Positions 6,884-13,984 of a DNA stretch of 15,176 nucleotides are shown here, piece by piece. The position numbers and the translations under genes are program-made. The first letter of the stretch is position 1, and each line of letters begins with the position of its first letter. The notes under the pieces were generated by a model. The model searched no databases, was not told the origin of the DNA, and saw nothing but the letters and a program-made list of their open reading frames with translations. This DNA comes from Pseudomonadota bacterium (lineage in GTDB: Bacteria; Pseudomonadota; Alphaproteobacteria; Ferrovibrionales; Ferrovibrionaceae), in contig JAJYTL010000044.1 in the NCBI GenBank assembly GCA_021793055.1, forward strand, positions 1 to 15,176, given 5' to 3'.

Positions 6884-7987
6884 ATGAAGGTCGACGGCGT
6901 TCCCTATCGCAGCATCTGGCTCGACGACGACGGCTGGTCGGTCGCGATCATCGATCAGACCCGGCTGCCGCACGATTTCGTGTTGCTGCGCCTGACCACG
7001 CTGGAACAGGCGGCGGTCGCGATCCGCAGCATGCAGGTGCGGGGCGCGCCGTTGATCGGCGCCACCGCGGCCTATGGCTTGGCGCTCGCGGCACGGGCCG
7101 ATGCCGGCGACGCCGCGCTCGATCGCGCGGCGGCGACGCTGCTCGGCACCCGGCCGACCGCGGTCAACCTGCGCTGGGCGGTCGAGGACATGCTGGCGCG
7201 CCTGCGGGCACTGCCCGCCGCCGATCGCGCCGCCGCAGCCTACGCGCGGGCCAAGGAAATCTGCGAGCTCGACGTCGCCACCAACCGCGCCATCGGCGAG
7301 CACGGCCTGCCGCTCTTTCAGGCCGCCTTCGAAAAGGCCGGGGATAAGCGGCCGCTCAACGTGCTCACCCATTGCAACGCCGGCTGGCTCGCCACCGTCG
7401 ATTGGGGCACCGCGCTGGCGCCGATCTATCGCGCCCACGAAGCCGGCTTGCCGCTGCATGTCTGGGTCGACGAGACCAGGCCGCGCAATCAGGGCGCGCT
7501 CACCGCCTGGGAATTGGGCCGCGCCGGCGTGCCGCATACGGTAATCGTCGACAACGCGGGCGGCCACCTGATGCAGCATGGCGAGGTCGATCTCTGCATC
7601 GTCGGTACCGACCGCACCACCGCGAACGGCGACGTCTGCAACAAGATCGGCACCTATTTGAAGGCTCTGGCGGCGAAAGACAATAACGTGCCGTTCTATG
7701 TCGGGCTGCCGTCCTCGACCATCGACTGGCGCATGGCGCGGGGCGCCGACGTGCCGATCGAGCAGCGGAGCGCGGACGAGGTGGTCGAAGTTGCGGGTCG
7801 CGACGCCGACGGCGGCATCGCGCGGGTGGGCGTCTTTCCGGCCCAGAGCCCGGCCGCGAACTATGCCTTCGACGTCACGCCGGCCCGTCTCGTCAGCGGC
7901 CTGATCACCGAGCGCGGCGTCTGCGCCGCGAGCCCGGCCGGCCTCAAGTCCCTGTTTCCCGAAAGCGCCGCGCCCGAGGCGGGCTGA
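6884..7987 (+). CDS. mtnA: S-methyl-5-thioribose-1-phosphate isomerase
   Basis: MtnA isomerises 5-methylthioribose-1-phosphate to 5-methylthioribulose-1-phosphate in methylthioadenosine salvage; it also accepts the 5-deoxyribose analogue in some organisms. Motifs include RGAPLIGATAAYG (53-65), THCNAGWLATV with the catalytic Cys164, DETRPRNQGALTAWEL (196-211) and VGTDRTTANGDVCNKIGTY with the catalytic Asp243. These are the counterparts of Cys160 and Asp240 of Bacillus subtilis MtnA. The length, 367 residues, is normal. ATG 6884 matches the family N-terminus (MKVDG.PYRSIW); an in-frame extension back to 6695 would run across the MarR promoter and is rejected. The Shine-Dalgarno is weak. A class II aldolase/dehydrogenase fusion follows after 47 bp, and no mtnB, mtnC, mtnD, mtnK or mtnP is in the window. 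Confidence 0.95.
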   Translation: MKVDGVPYRSIWLDDDGWSVAIIDQTRLPHDFVLLRLTTLEQAAVAIRSMQVRGAPLIGATAAYGLALAARADAGDAALDRAAATLLGTRPTAVNLRWAVEDMLARLRALPAADRAAAAYARAKEICELDVATNRAIGEHGLPLFQAAFEKAGDKRPLNVLTHCNAGWLATVDWGTALAPIYRAHEAGLPLHVWVDETRPRNQGALTAWELGRAGVPHTVIVDNAGGHLMQHGEVDLCIVGTDRTTANGDVCNKIGTYLKALAAKDNNVPFYVGLPSSTIDWRMARGADVPIEQRSADEVVEVAGRDADGGIARVGVFPAQSPAANYAFDVTPARLVSGLITERGVCAASPAGLKSLFPESAAPEAG

Positions 7988-8005
7988 GCGTCGCGGTTGA
8001 GCGAA

Positions 8006-8018
8006 GGCCCGGCGGGCC
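8006..8018 (+). repeat. Small GC hairpin before the aldolase ribosome binding site
   Basis: GGCCC-GGC-GGGCC forms a 5-bp stem with a 3-nt loop in the mtnA-aldolase spacer, four bases before the Shine-Dalgarno. It is not followed by T residues and is not a terminator; it could merely reflect GC-rich composition. Confidence 0.2.
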
Positions 8019-8034
8019 GGTCGAGGAGCGAACA

Positions 8035-10089
8035 ATGGAAAATCTCTGGTCGGACCGCGACGCGCGGGCCCTGGTCAAGCGCTATGCCGCGGACGGCATC
8101 AATCAAGACTTGGCGCTTCGCCTCTATACCACCCGGCTTCTCGGCGGCGAGCCCCGCTTGGTGCAGCACGGCGGCGGCAACACCTCGGTCAAGACGCGGC
8201 TTCGCGACATCACCGGCGAGGAAACCGAGGTCCTCTGCGTCAAGGGCTCGGGCGGCGACATGGCGACCATCGAGCCCCGCAGCATGCCGGCGGTGCGCCT
8301 CGCGCCGTTGCAGGCGCTGTCCAATCTGTCGCGGCTCTCCGACGAAGACATGGTGATGCTGCAGCGGCGGAACCTGCTCGATCCGGCCGCGCCGAACCCT
8401 TCAGTCGAGGCGCTGCTGCACGCCTTCCTGCCGCACAAGTTCATCGACCACACCCACGCCAACGCCATTCTCGCGCTCACCGACCAGCCGAACGGCGAGG
8501 TGCTGATCGCGAAGATCTTCGGCAAGCGGCTCGCCCTCGTGCCCTATGTCATGCCGGGCTTCGATCTGGCGAAGCGGGCGCTTGAGGTCTATCTCGCCCA
8601 TCCAGGCTGCGAGGGCCTGGTGCTTTACAAGCATGGCCTCTTCACCTTCGGCGCCAGCGCGCGCGAGGCCTATGAGCGCATGATCGAGTTCGTCTCGATG
8701 GCGGAGCGGCGGCTCAAGCGCCAGCGCAAGCCCCTGGTCGCGGGCGCGCGGCTCCCGGCCGCGATCGCGCCGCTCGCCGAGGTGGCGCCGATCCTGCGCG
8801 GGCTGCTCGCGAGCGCCGACGGGCTGGAGAAGGGCCGCTACCGCCGCATGATCCTGGCCCACCGCGACCGGCCCTTGATCTGCGACTTCATCCAGGGCCG
8901 CGATCTTCGCCGCTACGCCGATGCCGGCGTGGTGACGCCCGATCACGTCATCCGCACCAAGCCGAAGCCCTTGATCCTGCCGCCGCCCGAAGCCGGCGAT
9001 CTCGCCGCCTTCGCCAAGGCGGCGAAAGCGGCGCTCGATCGCTTCATCGCCGATTACAAGGCCTATTTCGTCCGCAACAACAAGCACGCGCGGCCGAAGA
9101 AGATCGCCCTCGATCCCTTGCCGCGGGTGGTCATGGTGCCAGGCATCGGGATGTTCGGCGTCGGCCGTTCTGCCAAGGAGGCGGCGATCGCCGCCGACAT
9201 CGCCGAAACCGCGATCCAGGTCATTACCGACGCCGAGGCCATCGGCCGCTTCGAGAGCATTTCGGAAGCCGACATCTTCGACGTCGAATACTGGTCGCTG
9301 GAGCAGGCCAAGCTCTCGAAGGCGGCGGAGCCGCCGCTTGCCCGCCAGGTGGTGGCGATCACCGGTGGCGCCGGCGCCATCGGCGCCGCGACCGCGCGGG
9401 CCTTCGCGGCCCAAGGTGCCGAGGTCGCTGTGCTCGATCTCGACGCCGCCGCGGCGGCCAAGGTCGCGGCAGAGGTCAAGGGCCTCGGCCTCGGTTGCGA
9501 CGTCACCGATCCGCGCTCGGTCGCCGATGCCATGGCCAAGGTGGTGGCGCGCTTCGGCGGCCTCGACATCCTGGTCTCCAACGCCGGCGCCGCCTGGAGC
9601 GGGCGCATCGGCGAGGTGGCAGACGCGGTGCTGCGCCAGAGTTTCGAGCTCAATTTCTTCGCCCATCAATCGCTGGCGCAGGCCGCGGTGCGGGTGATGC
9701 GGGCGCAGAAGACCGGCGGCGCGCTGCTCTTCAACGTCTCGAAACAGGCGGTGAACCCAGGCCCGGATTTCGGCCCCTACGGCCTGCCCAAGGCGGCGAC
9801 ATTGTTCCTCAGCCGGCAATACGCGCTCGACTATGGCGCCGAGGGGATTCGCGCCAACGCGGTCAATGCCGACCGCATCCGCTCCGGTCTTCTCACCGAG
9901 AGCATGGTCAAGACCCGCGCCAAGGCTCGCGGCCTCAGCGAGGAAGCCTATATGCAGGGGAATCTGCTTGGCCGCGAGGTCACGGCGGCCGACGTCGCCC
10001 AGGCCTTCGTCGATCTCGCCCTGGCGGAGAAGACCACCGCTGCGGTGATCACCGTCGACGGCGGCAATATCGCCGCCGCGCTGCGCTGA
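8035..10089 (+). CDS. Bifunctional class II aldolase / short-chain dehydrogenase
   Basis: This 684-residue fusion resembles the RhaD/YuxG-type rhamnulose-phosphate aldolase-dehydrogenase family. The aldolase half has GGGNTSVK (46-53), GSGGDMATI (71-79), Glu125 in SVEALLHA, the zinc ligands HTHANAI (His139, His141) and His200 in KHGLFTFG. A middle region (about 235-430) ends in the family-typical FDVEYWSLEQAKL. The dehydrogenase half has TGGAGAIG (443-450), SNAGA (515-519) and a complete triad Ser569, Tyr582 and Lys586 (YGLPK). Class II aldolases release DHAP plus an aldehyde, and the SDR probably reduces or oxidises that aldehyde. The neighbouring mtnA makes methylthioribulose-1-phosphate the most likely substrate, though rhamnulose- or fuculose-1-phosphate cannot be excluded. 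GAGGAG at 8023-8028 lies six bases before the ATG. The stop is 6 bp from convergent typA. Confidence 0.92.
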   Translation: MENLWSDRDARALVKRYAADGINQDLALRLYTTRLLGGEPRLVQHGGGNTSVKTRLRDITGEETEVLCVKGSGGDMATIEPRSMPAVRLAPLQALSNLSRLSDEDMVMLQRRNLLDPAAPNPSVEALLHAFLPHKFIDHTHANAILALTDQPNGEVLIAKIFGKRLALVPYVMPGFDLAKRALEVYLAHPGCEGLVLYKHGLFTFGASAREAYERMIEFVSMAERRLKRQRKPLVAGARLPAAIAPLAEVAPILRGLLASADGLEKGRYRRMILAHRDRPLICDFIQGRDLRRYADAGVVTPDHVIRTKPKPLILPPPEAGDLAAFAKAAKAALDRFIADYKAYFVRNNKHARPKKIALDPLPRVVMVPGIGMFGVGRSAKEAAIAADIAETAIQVITDAEAIGRFESISEADIFDVEYWSLEQAKLSKAAEPPLARQVVAITGGAGAIGAATARAFAAQGAEVAVLDLDAAAAAKVAAEVKGLGLGCDVTDPRSVADAMAKVVARFGGLDILVSNAGAAWSGRIGEVADAVLRQSFELNFFAHQSLAQAAVRVMRAQKTGGALLFNVSKQAVNPGPDFGPYGLPKAATLFLSRQYALDYGAEGIRANAVNADRIRSGLLTESMVKTRAKARGLSEEAYMQGNLLGREVTAADVAQAFVDLALAEKTTAAVITVDGGNIAAALR

Positions 10090-10095
10090 GCGCGA

Positions 10096-11922
10096 TCAGC
10101 CGACGGCGGCCTCGGCGCGGCTCGCGCGCTTCCGATCGTGCGGATCGAGGAAGCGCTTGCGGAGCCGGATCGATTTCGGCGTCACCTCGACCAGTTCGTC
10201 GTCGTCGATATAGGCGACCGCCTGTTCGAGCGAGAGCTTGCGCGGCGGCGTGAGCCGGATCGCCTCGTCCTTCGAGACGGTGCGGATATTGGTGAGCTGC
10301 TTCGCCTTCAGCGGATTGACGTCGAGGTCGGTGTCGCGGCTGCATTCGCCGATGATCATGCCGCGATAGACCGCCGCGCCGGGCCCGATGAACAGGGCAC
10401 CGCGCTCCTCCAGGTTCCACAACGCGTAGGCGACTGCGGCGCCGTCGGAATTCGCCACCAGCACGCCGTGTTTGCGGCCGCCGATCGCGCCCTTGACCGG
10501 GGCATAGCCGTGGAACAGGCGATACATGATGCCGGAGCCGCGGGTGTCGGTGAGAAACTCGCCGTGATAGCCGATCAGTCCGCGGGACGGCGCGAGAAAG
10601 CTCAAACGCACCTTGCCGCCGCCGGAGGGACGCATGTCCTGCAGCTCGGCGCGGCGCAGCGAGAGCTTTTCCACCACCGTGCCGGAGAACGCCTCGTCGA
10701 CGTCGACCAGGACCTCCTCCATCGGCTCGAGCTTTTGCCCGCTCTTCTCGTCGACATGGAACAACACGCGCGGGCGGCTGATGGAAAGCTCGAAGCCCTC
10801 GCGGCGCATGGTCTCGATCAGGATGCCGAGCTGAAGCTCGCCACGGCCGGCGACCTCGAAGGCGTCCTTTTCCTCGCTCGGCTGCACCCGGATCGCGACA
10901 TTGCCCTCGGCCTCGCGCAGGAGGCGGGCCAGGATCACGCGGCTCGTCACCTTCGATCCCTCGCGGCCGGCGAGTGGCGAATCGTTGACCGAGATGGTGA
11001 GCGCCAGCGTCGGCGGGTCGATCGGCGGCGCCGGGATCGCCTGCGTCACGTCGGGCGCGCACAGGGTATCGGCGACGCTCGCCTCCTTGAGGCCGGCGAT
11101 GGCGACGATGTCGCCCGCCTCGCCTTCCTCGAGCGGCACGCGGCTCAGGCCGCGGAACGCGAGAACGCGGGTCACGCGGCCGTCCTCGATCGGCTTGCCG
11201 TCGCGGTTCAGGGCCTTGATCTGGTCGTTGGCGCGGACGCGGCCGGCGGCGATGCGGCCGGTGAGGACGCGGCCGAGATAGGGATCGGCCTCGAGCGTGG
11301 TGACCAGGAGCCGGAACGGCGCGTCCGGCGCGACCTCGGGCGGCGGCACGTGGCGGACGATGGTTTCAAACAGCGGCGCCATGTCGTCCCGCGGGCCGTC
11401 CGGCTCATGGGATGCCCAGCCGTGCTTGGCGGAGGCATAGAGGGTCGGGAAGTCGAGCTGCTCGTCGCTCGCGTCGAGCGCGGCGAAAAGGTCGAAGACC
11501 TCTTCCACCACCTCGGCGGCGCGGCCGTCCGGCCGGTCTACCTTGTTGATGACGACGATCGGCTTGAGGCCCTGGCGCAGCGCCTTGGCGGTGACGAACT
11601 TGGTCTGCGGCATGGCGCCTTCGGCCGCGTCGACCAGCAGCACCACGCCGTCGACCATCGAGAGGATGCGCTCGACCTCGCCGCCGAAGTCGGCGTGGCC
11701 CGGCGTGTCGACGATATTGATGCGGGTGTCCTGCCACACCACCGAGGTGCATTTGGACAGGATGGTGATGCCGCGCTCGCGCTCGAGATCGCCCGAATCG
11801 AGCGCCCGTTCGGCTACCGTCTGGTTGTCGCGGAAGGTGCCGCTCTGGCGCAACAGGCAGTCCACCAGGGTGGTTTTGCCGTGGTCGACGTGGGCGATGA
11901 TCGCGATGTTTCTGATTTTCAT
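10096..11922 (-). CDS. typA: Ribosome-associated translational GTPase TypA/BipA
   Basis: TypA/BipA is an EF-G/LepA-related GTPase that binds the 70S ribosome and supports 50S assembly and growth under stress or at low temperature. GTPase motifs are complete: G1 AHVDHGKT (10-17), G2 in ERGITI (about 48-53), G3 DTPGH (72-76), G4 NKVD (126-129) and a G5-like SAK (YASAKHGW). Typical later segments include GRGELQLGILIETMRREGFE and the C-terminal SRGLIGYHGEFLTDTRGSG region. The protein has 608 residues, the usual size. ATG 11922 gives the canonical MKIRNIAIIAHVDHGK start; an in-frame extension to 11970 overlaps the promoter. The Shine-Dalgarno is weak. It appears monocistronic and converges on the aldolase gene with only 6 bp between the stops. 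Confidence 0.97.
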   Translation of the reverse strand: MKIRNIAIIAHVDHGKTTLVDCLLRQSGTFRDNQTVAERALDSGDLERERGITILSKCTSVVWQDTRINIVDTPGHADFGGEVERILSMVDGVVLLVDAAEGAMPQTKFVTAKALRQGLKPIVVINKVDRPDGRAAEVVEEVFDLFAALDASDEQLDFPTLYASAKHGWASHEPDGPRDDMAPLFETIVRHVPPPEVAPDAPFRLLVTTLEADPYLGRVLTGRIAAGRVRANDQIKALNRDGKPIEDGRVTRVLAFRGLSRVPLEEGEAGDIVAIAGLKEASVADTLCAPDVTQAIPAPPIDPPTLALTISVNDSPLAGREGSKVTSRVILARLLREAEGNVAIRVQPSEEKDAFEVAGRGELQLGILIETMRREGFELSISRPRVLFHVDEKSGQKLEPMEEVLVDVDEAFSGTVVEKLSLRRAELQDMRPSGGGKVRLSFLAPSRGLIGYHGEFLTDTRGSGIMYRLFHGYAPVKGAIGGRKHGVLVANSDGAAVAYALWNLEERGALFIGPGAAVYRGMIIGECSRDTDLDVNPLKAKQLTNIRTVSKDEAIRLTPPRKLSLEQAVAYIDDDELVEVTPKSIRLRKRFLDPHDRKRASRAEAAVG

Positions 11923-11946
11923 GGGAATCCCGGAATGCGGCGCGGG

Positions 11947-11975
11947 TTTATATCGCCCCGGGCGCGGCAAGGCAA
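11947..11975 (-). promoter_or_regulatory. Predicted sigma-70 promoter of typA
   Basis: On the minus strand TTGCCT (-35, 11970-11975; 4 of 6) is followed by a 17-bp spacer and TATAAA (-10, 11947-11952; 5 of 6). Transcription would start near 11940, giving a leader of about 20 nt before the ATG at 11922. Confidence 0.55.
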
Positions 11976-12176
11976 ATCTTAGAGCAAGTGGGCCTCGGAC
12001 CGGCCGTGCCGGATCCTAAGTCGTCTTTCTCGTTCAAGAAGATAGCGCTTCGTTTCCGAGCCGTCTTGCGGCCCCCGCGGGACGGCCGACGCGGCGGCTC
12101 GACCCGAGCCGCGCTCATACTGCGGTGCAATATATGACGGGAGAGCGGGAAAAGATCAAGGTCCAGAGTCCGGCAG
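11976..12176. other. Non-coding spacer between typA and the sigma-factor operon
   Basis: About 200 bp follow the last gene of the sigma operon and precede the typA promoter. The one clear structure is the hairpin at 12094-12112. A short minus-strand ORF starting near 12119 has no Shine-Dalgarno and overlaps the typA promoter, so I do not call it. Confidence 0.4.
12094..12112 (-). terminator. GC-rich hairpin downstream of the sensor gene, possible transcription end
   Basis: GCGGCTCG-ACC-CGAGCCGC is a perfect 8-bp stem with a 3-nt loop, 65 bp beyond the stop of the heavy-metal-sensor-like gene. No T-tract follows, so it is not a standard intrinsic terminator. It may be an mRNA 3'-end stabiliser or a U-less terminator. 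Confidence 0.35.
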
Positions 12177-12617
12177 TTAGCGCGGCGGCGGGCCGAGCGT
12201 GCCCGGCGGCAGCTTTTCCATCGCCGCGACGACGATCGCGTGCAGGTCCTTCTGGATGGTCTGGATACGGGCGCTGACGGCGTCGAAGGCGGCGGCGACT
12301 GCCTTGCCGTCAAAGGGCGTGCGATGAACCGCGGCCCGGGCCTCGGCCTTGGCTTGGCGCAGCGCCAGGACGTCGGCCCGGATGGCCGGCCAGTGTTGGC
12401 GAAGCTCGGCCCGGACGGCGCGGTCGGCGGGCGGCGGCAAGCGGCCGGTCACGCGGTGGATGACCCACATGGCGCGGCCCTCCATTGAGGGGCGATGGAA
12501 ACGATGGCCGGCGATGAAGCCGATCAGAAGAAGATTGACCGTCAAGGACGCGGCGAGCCCGATCTTGAGCCAGCGGCGGGAAGACGGCTTCGGTGCGGCC
12601 GCGCTCATGCTTGCCAT
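12177..12617 (-). CDS. Periplasmic heavy-metal sensor-like protein (CnrX/CpxP-type, Metal_resist family)
   Basis: The 146-residue protein has a short cytoplasmic N-terminus, one hydrophobic segment at about 19-37 (signal anchor) and a helical, basic, alanine-rich periplasmic domain. This is the layout of CnrX/CpxP/Spy-like four-helix sensors. Potential metal ligands are His38, His41, His54, His75, His98 and His126; I cannot say which, if any, bind metal. The C-terminus is Pro-rich (PPGTLGPPPR). It is the third gene of a tight operon after an ECF sigma factor and a single-pass membrane protein, like the cnrYXH logic in a different order, which suggests it senses an envelope or metal signal. 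An alternative ATG at 12608 has a better-spaced GGATGG and may be the true start. The gap from the preceding stop is 4 nt. Confidence 0.7.
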   Translation of the reverse strand: MASMSAAAPKPSSRRWLKIGLAASLTVNLLLIGFIAGHRFHRPSMEGRAMWVIHRVTGRLPPPADRAVRAELRQHWPAIRADVLALRQAKAEARAAVHRTPFDGKAVAAAFDAVSARIQTIQKDLHAIVVAAMEKLPPGTLGPPPR

Positions 12618-12621
12618 CCGC

Positions 12622-13125
12622 TCATTGGAACAAGCCGCTCCGGAAGAGACCGCTTTGGAACAGATCGGCCGGACTCGAGGTTGTGGAGAGCGTCAGGCCG
12701 GCGTCGCCGAAGGTGCTGGCCGCCAGCTGATCCGACGAGAGTTGCGGGCCGCCATAGCCGAAGCCGCTCGCGCCGACATAGAAGCCGAGAACGAGAGCCG
12801 CCGACATGGCGGCAAGCTCGGGCCAGGGCAGTCCGGGCAGGGTCAGGCGCTGGCCGCCAAGGCGGGGCAGCAGGCGGCGCCAGCGGAAACCGCCGCGGCG
12901 CTGTTGCGGCAGTTCGGCGGTGCGGGCGACGATGCGCTCGACCAGGTCCGGCGCGACCGGCGGCGCTTCGAAGCGGGAGAGCAGGGCATCGAGCCGGCCT
13001 GCGGCGGCAAGTTCCGGATCGTGCGGGGCGAGCGCCCCGAGCCGTGCCACCTCGGCCTCCGGCCACCGCGCCCGGTCGGCACCATAGGCGGCGATCAGTT
13101 TCTTTACGCGATCCCGTTCCATCAT
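12622..13125 (-). CDS. Single-pass membrane protein, candidate anti-sigma factor
   Basis: A 167-residue protein with a charged cytoplasmic N-terminal domain of about 100 residues, one transmembrane segment at about 103-121 (PELAAMSAALVLGFYVGAS) and a periplasmic tail of about 45 residues. It starts 4 nt after the sigma-factor stop, with GGAGAGG (13133-13139) inside the end of the sigma gene, so the two are translationally close. Position, topology and partner genes suggest an anti-sigma factor, but no ZAS/HxxxCxxC zinc motif is visible, so the role is inferred from context. The C-terminus ends in a short repeat (FQSGL-FRSGL-FQ) encoded by 15-bp DNA units. ATG 13125 is preferred; 13122 is one codon later. 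Confidence 0.65.
   Translation of the reverse strand: MMERDRVKKLIAAYGADRARWPEAEVARLGALAPHDPELAAAGRLDALLSRFEAPPVAPDLVERIVARTAELPQQRRGGFRWRRLLPRLGGQRLTLPGLPWPELAAMSAALVLGFYVGASGFGYGGPQLSSDQLAASTFGDAGLTLSTTSSPADLFQSGLFRSGLFQ
12625..12669 (-). repeat. Degenerate 15-bp tandem repeat at the 3' end of the putative anti-sigma gene
   Basis: Three 15-bp units (12625-12639, 12640-12654, 12655-12669) share a GGAA-A-A-CGCT-like core. They encode SGLFQ/SGLFR-type pentapeptides at the extreme C-terminus of the periplasmic tail. The third copy is diverged. Confidence 0.45.
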
Positions 13126-13129
13126 CTCT

Positions 13130-13714
13130 TCACCTCTCCGCCCCCGGCGTGCCGTTTTCGGTTTTGCCGGGTCCGAGGGCCGGCCCCAATTTGTCCTTCA
13201 GGGTCCGCCGTGCCCGTACCAGCAGGGATTCGATCGCCCCCACCGAAAGCCCCATTGTCTCCGCCGCCTCCGCGTTGCTCAATCCCTGCCAGTAACAGAG
13301 GCTCAAGGCAATGCGTTGACGCTCCGGCAACTCGGCCACGGCGGCCGCGACCGTCGCCGTTTCCTCGCTCTCGGCCACCAGCCGGTCGGCCGGCGGGGCC
13401 GGATCGACCGGATCGCCTGCCGCCTCCAAGGGTTCCGTCCGGCGCCGGCGCTTGCGGTCGATACAAAGGTTTACCACCACGCGGCTGAACCAGGTACGAA
13501 ACGAGGCGCCGCCGTCCAGCCGCCAACGCGGCGCCACCGTCCAGACGCGGAGAAAGGCTTCCTGGGCCAGTTCCTCGGCGTCGCTGCGGTTGCCGAGGAC
13601 GCGGTAGGCCAACCCCTGCGCCCGACCGACATGCCGTTCCACGAGCGCGCGGAACGCACGGCGGTCTCCTTGGGCGATCTCCGCCATCAGCGCCTCGTCG
13701 GACGGATCTCGCAT
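13130..13714 (-). CDS. ECF-type RNA polymerase sigma factor
   Basis: A 194-residue sigma-70-family factor with only regions 2 and 4. Region 2 spans about 15-92 with DAEELAQEAFLRVW (45-58) and the DNA-melting/-10 part SFRTWFSRVVVNLCIDRKRRRR. After an acidic Pro-rich linker (93-120), region 4 spans about 125-175 with LPERQRIALSLCYWQGLSNAEAAETMGLSVGAIESLLVRARR, whose helix-turn-helix reads the -35 element. ATG 13714 gives the typical N-terminus (DEALMAEIAQGDRRAFRALVERH); an upstream extension to 14218 has no family similarity. It heads a three-gene unit with a candidate anti-sigma and a periplasmic sensor, so activity is probably released by an envelope or metal signal. No clear ECF-type autoregulated promoter was found upstream. 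Confidence 0.9.
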   Translation of the reverse strand: MRDPSDEALMAEIAQGDRRAFRALVERHVGRAQGLAYRVLGNRSDAEELAQEAFLRVWTVAPRWRLDGGASFRTWFSRVVVNLCIDRKRRRRTEPLEAAGDPVDPAPPADRLVAESEETATVAAAVAELPERQRIALSLCYWQGLSNAEAAETMGLSVGAIESLLVRARRTLKDKLGPALGPGKTENGTPGAER

Positions 13715-13984
13715 GTCACCTGCGACGTTCCAGAGCTTAAGCCCGCCAGCCAAGCTGCCAGCACATCCGACCGGCCTGCCCTCGTATGCACGATCATGGC
13801 GGCCCAATCCTGCGCTTTTTCGCCGTTTCTGTCGCCGCGAATTGCGCTTTTGGATGCCTGACGCGAACACGTCCGAGTTTACGGCCAAGCTTGCGCTGTG
13901 GCCGATGACGGCGCCAGTCTCTACTGTCGTTCGGGCGTGAAACATGGTTCCATGCCGCCCGGGGGGCCCATTTTCGGTTCGAAG
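13715..13984. other. Divergent intergenic region between the sigma operon and the HDAC-family gene
   Basis: About 270 bp, less GC-rich than the genes. A 9-bp direct repeat TGCGCTTTT occurs at 13811-13819 and 13843-13851, with two TCGCCG copies between. No confident promoter was found for either gene. A GGAACC (minus strand, 13946-13951) resembles an ECF -35 but lacks a matching -10. Confidence 0.35.
13811..13851. repeat. Spaced direct repeat TGCGCTTTT in the divergent promoter region
   Basis: Two exact 9-bp copies start 32 bp apart, about three helical turns, so they would face the same side of the DNA. Two TCGCCG hexamers 12 bp apart lie between them. It lies about 97-137 bp upstream of the sigma-factor start and may be a regulator-binding site. 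Confidence 0.3.

Noticed and set aside
6752..8035. 427-codon minus-strand frame opposite mtnA
   Set aside because: It is a shadow frame of mtnA with no recognisable family or ribosome binding site.
8401..9819. 472-codon minus-strand frame opposite the aldolase-SDR fusion
   Set aside because: The composition is His/Arg/Gly-rich with no motif, and the plus strand encodes complete catalytic motifs over the same stretch.
10138..11982. 614-codon open frame on the plus strand opposite typA
   Set aside because: Its translation is low-complexity Arg/Ala/Gly/Asp-rich with no domain; it is an antisense shadow of typA produced by GC-rich third positions.
11948..12313. Small minus-strand ORF between the sensor gene and typA
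   Set aside because: It overlaps the sensor gene end and the typA promoter, has no Shine-Dalgarno and gives a basic, low-complexity peptide.
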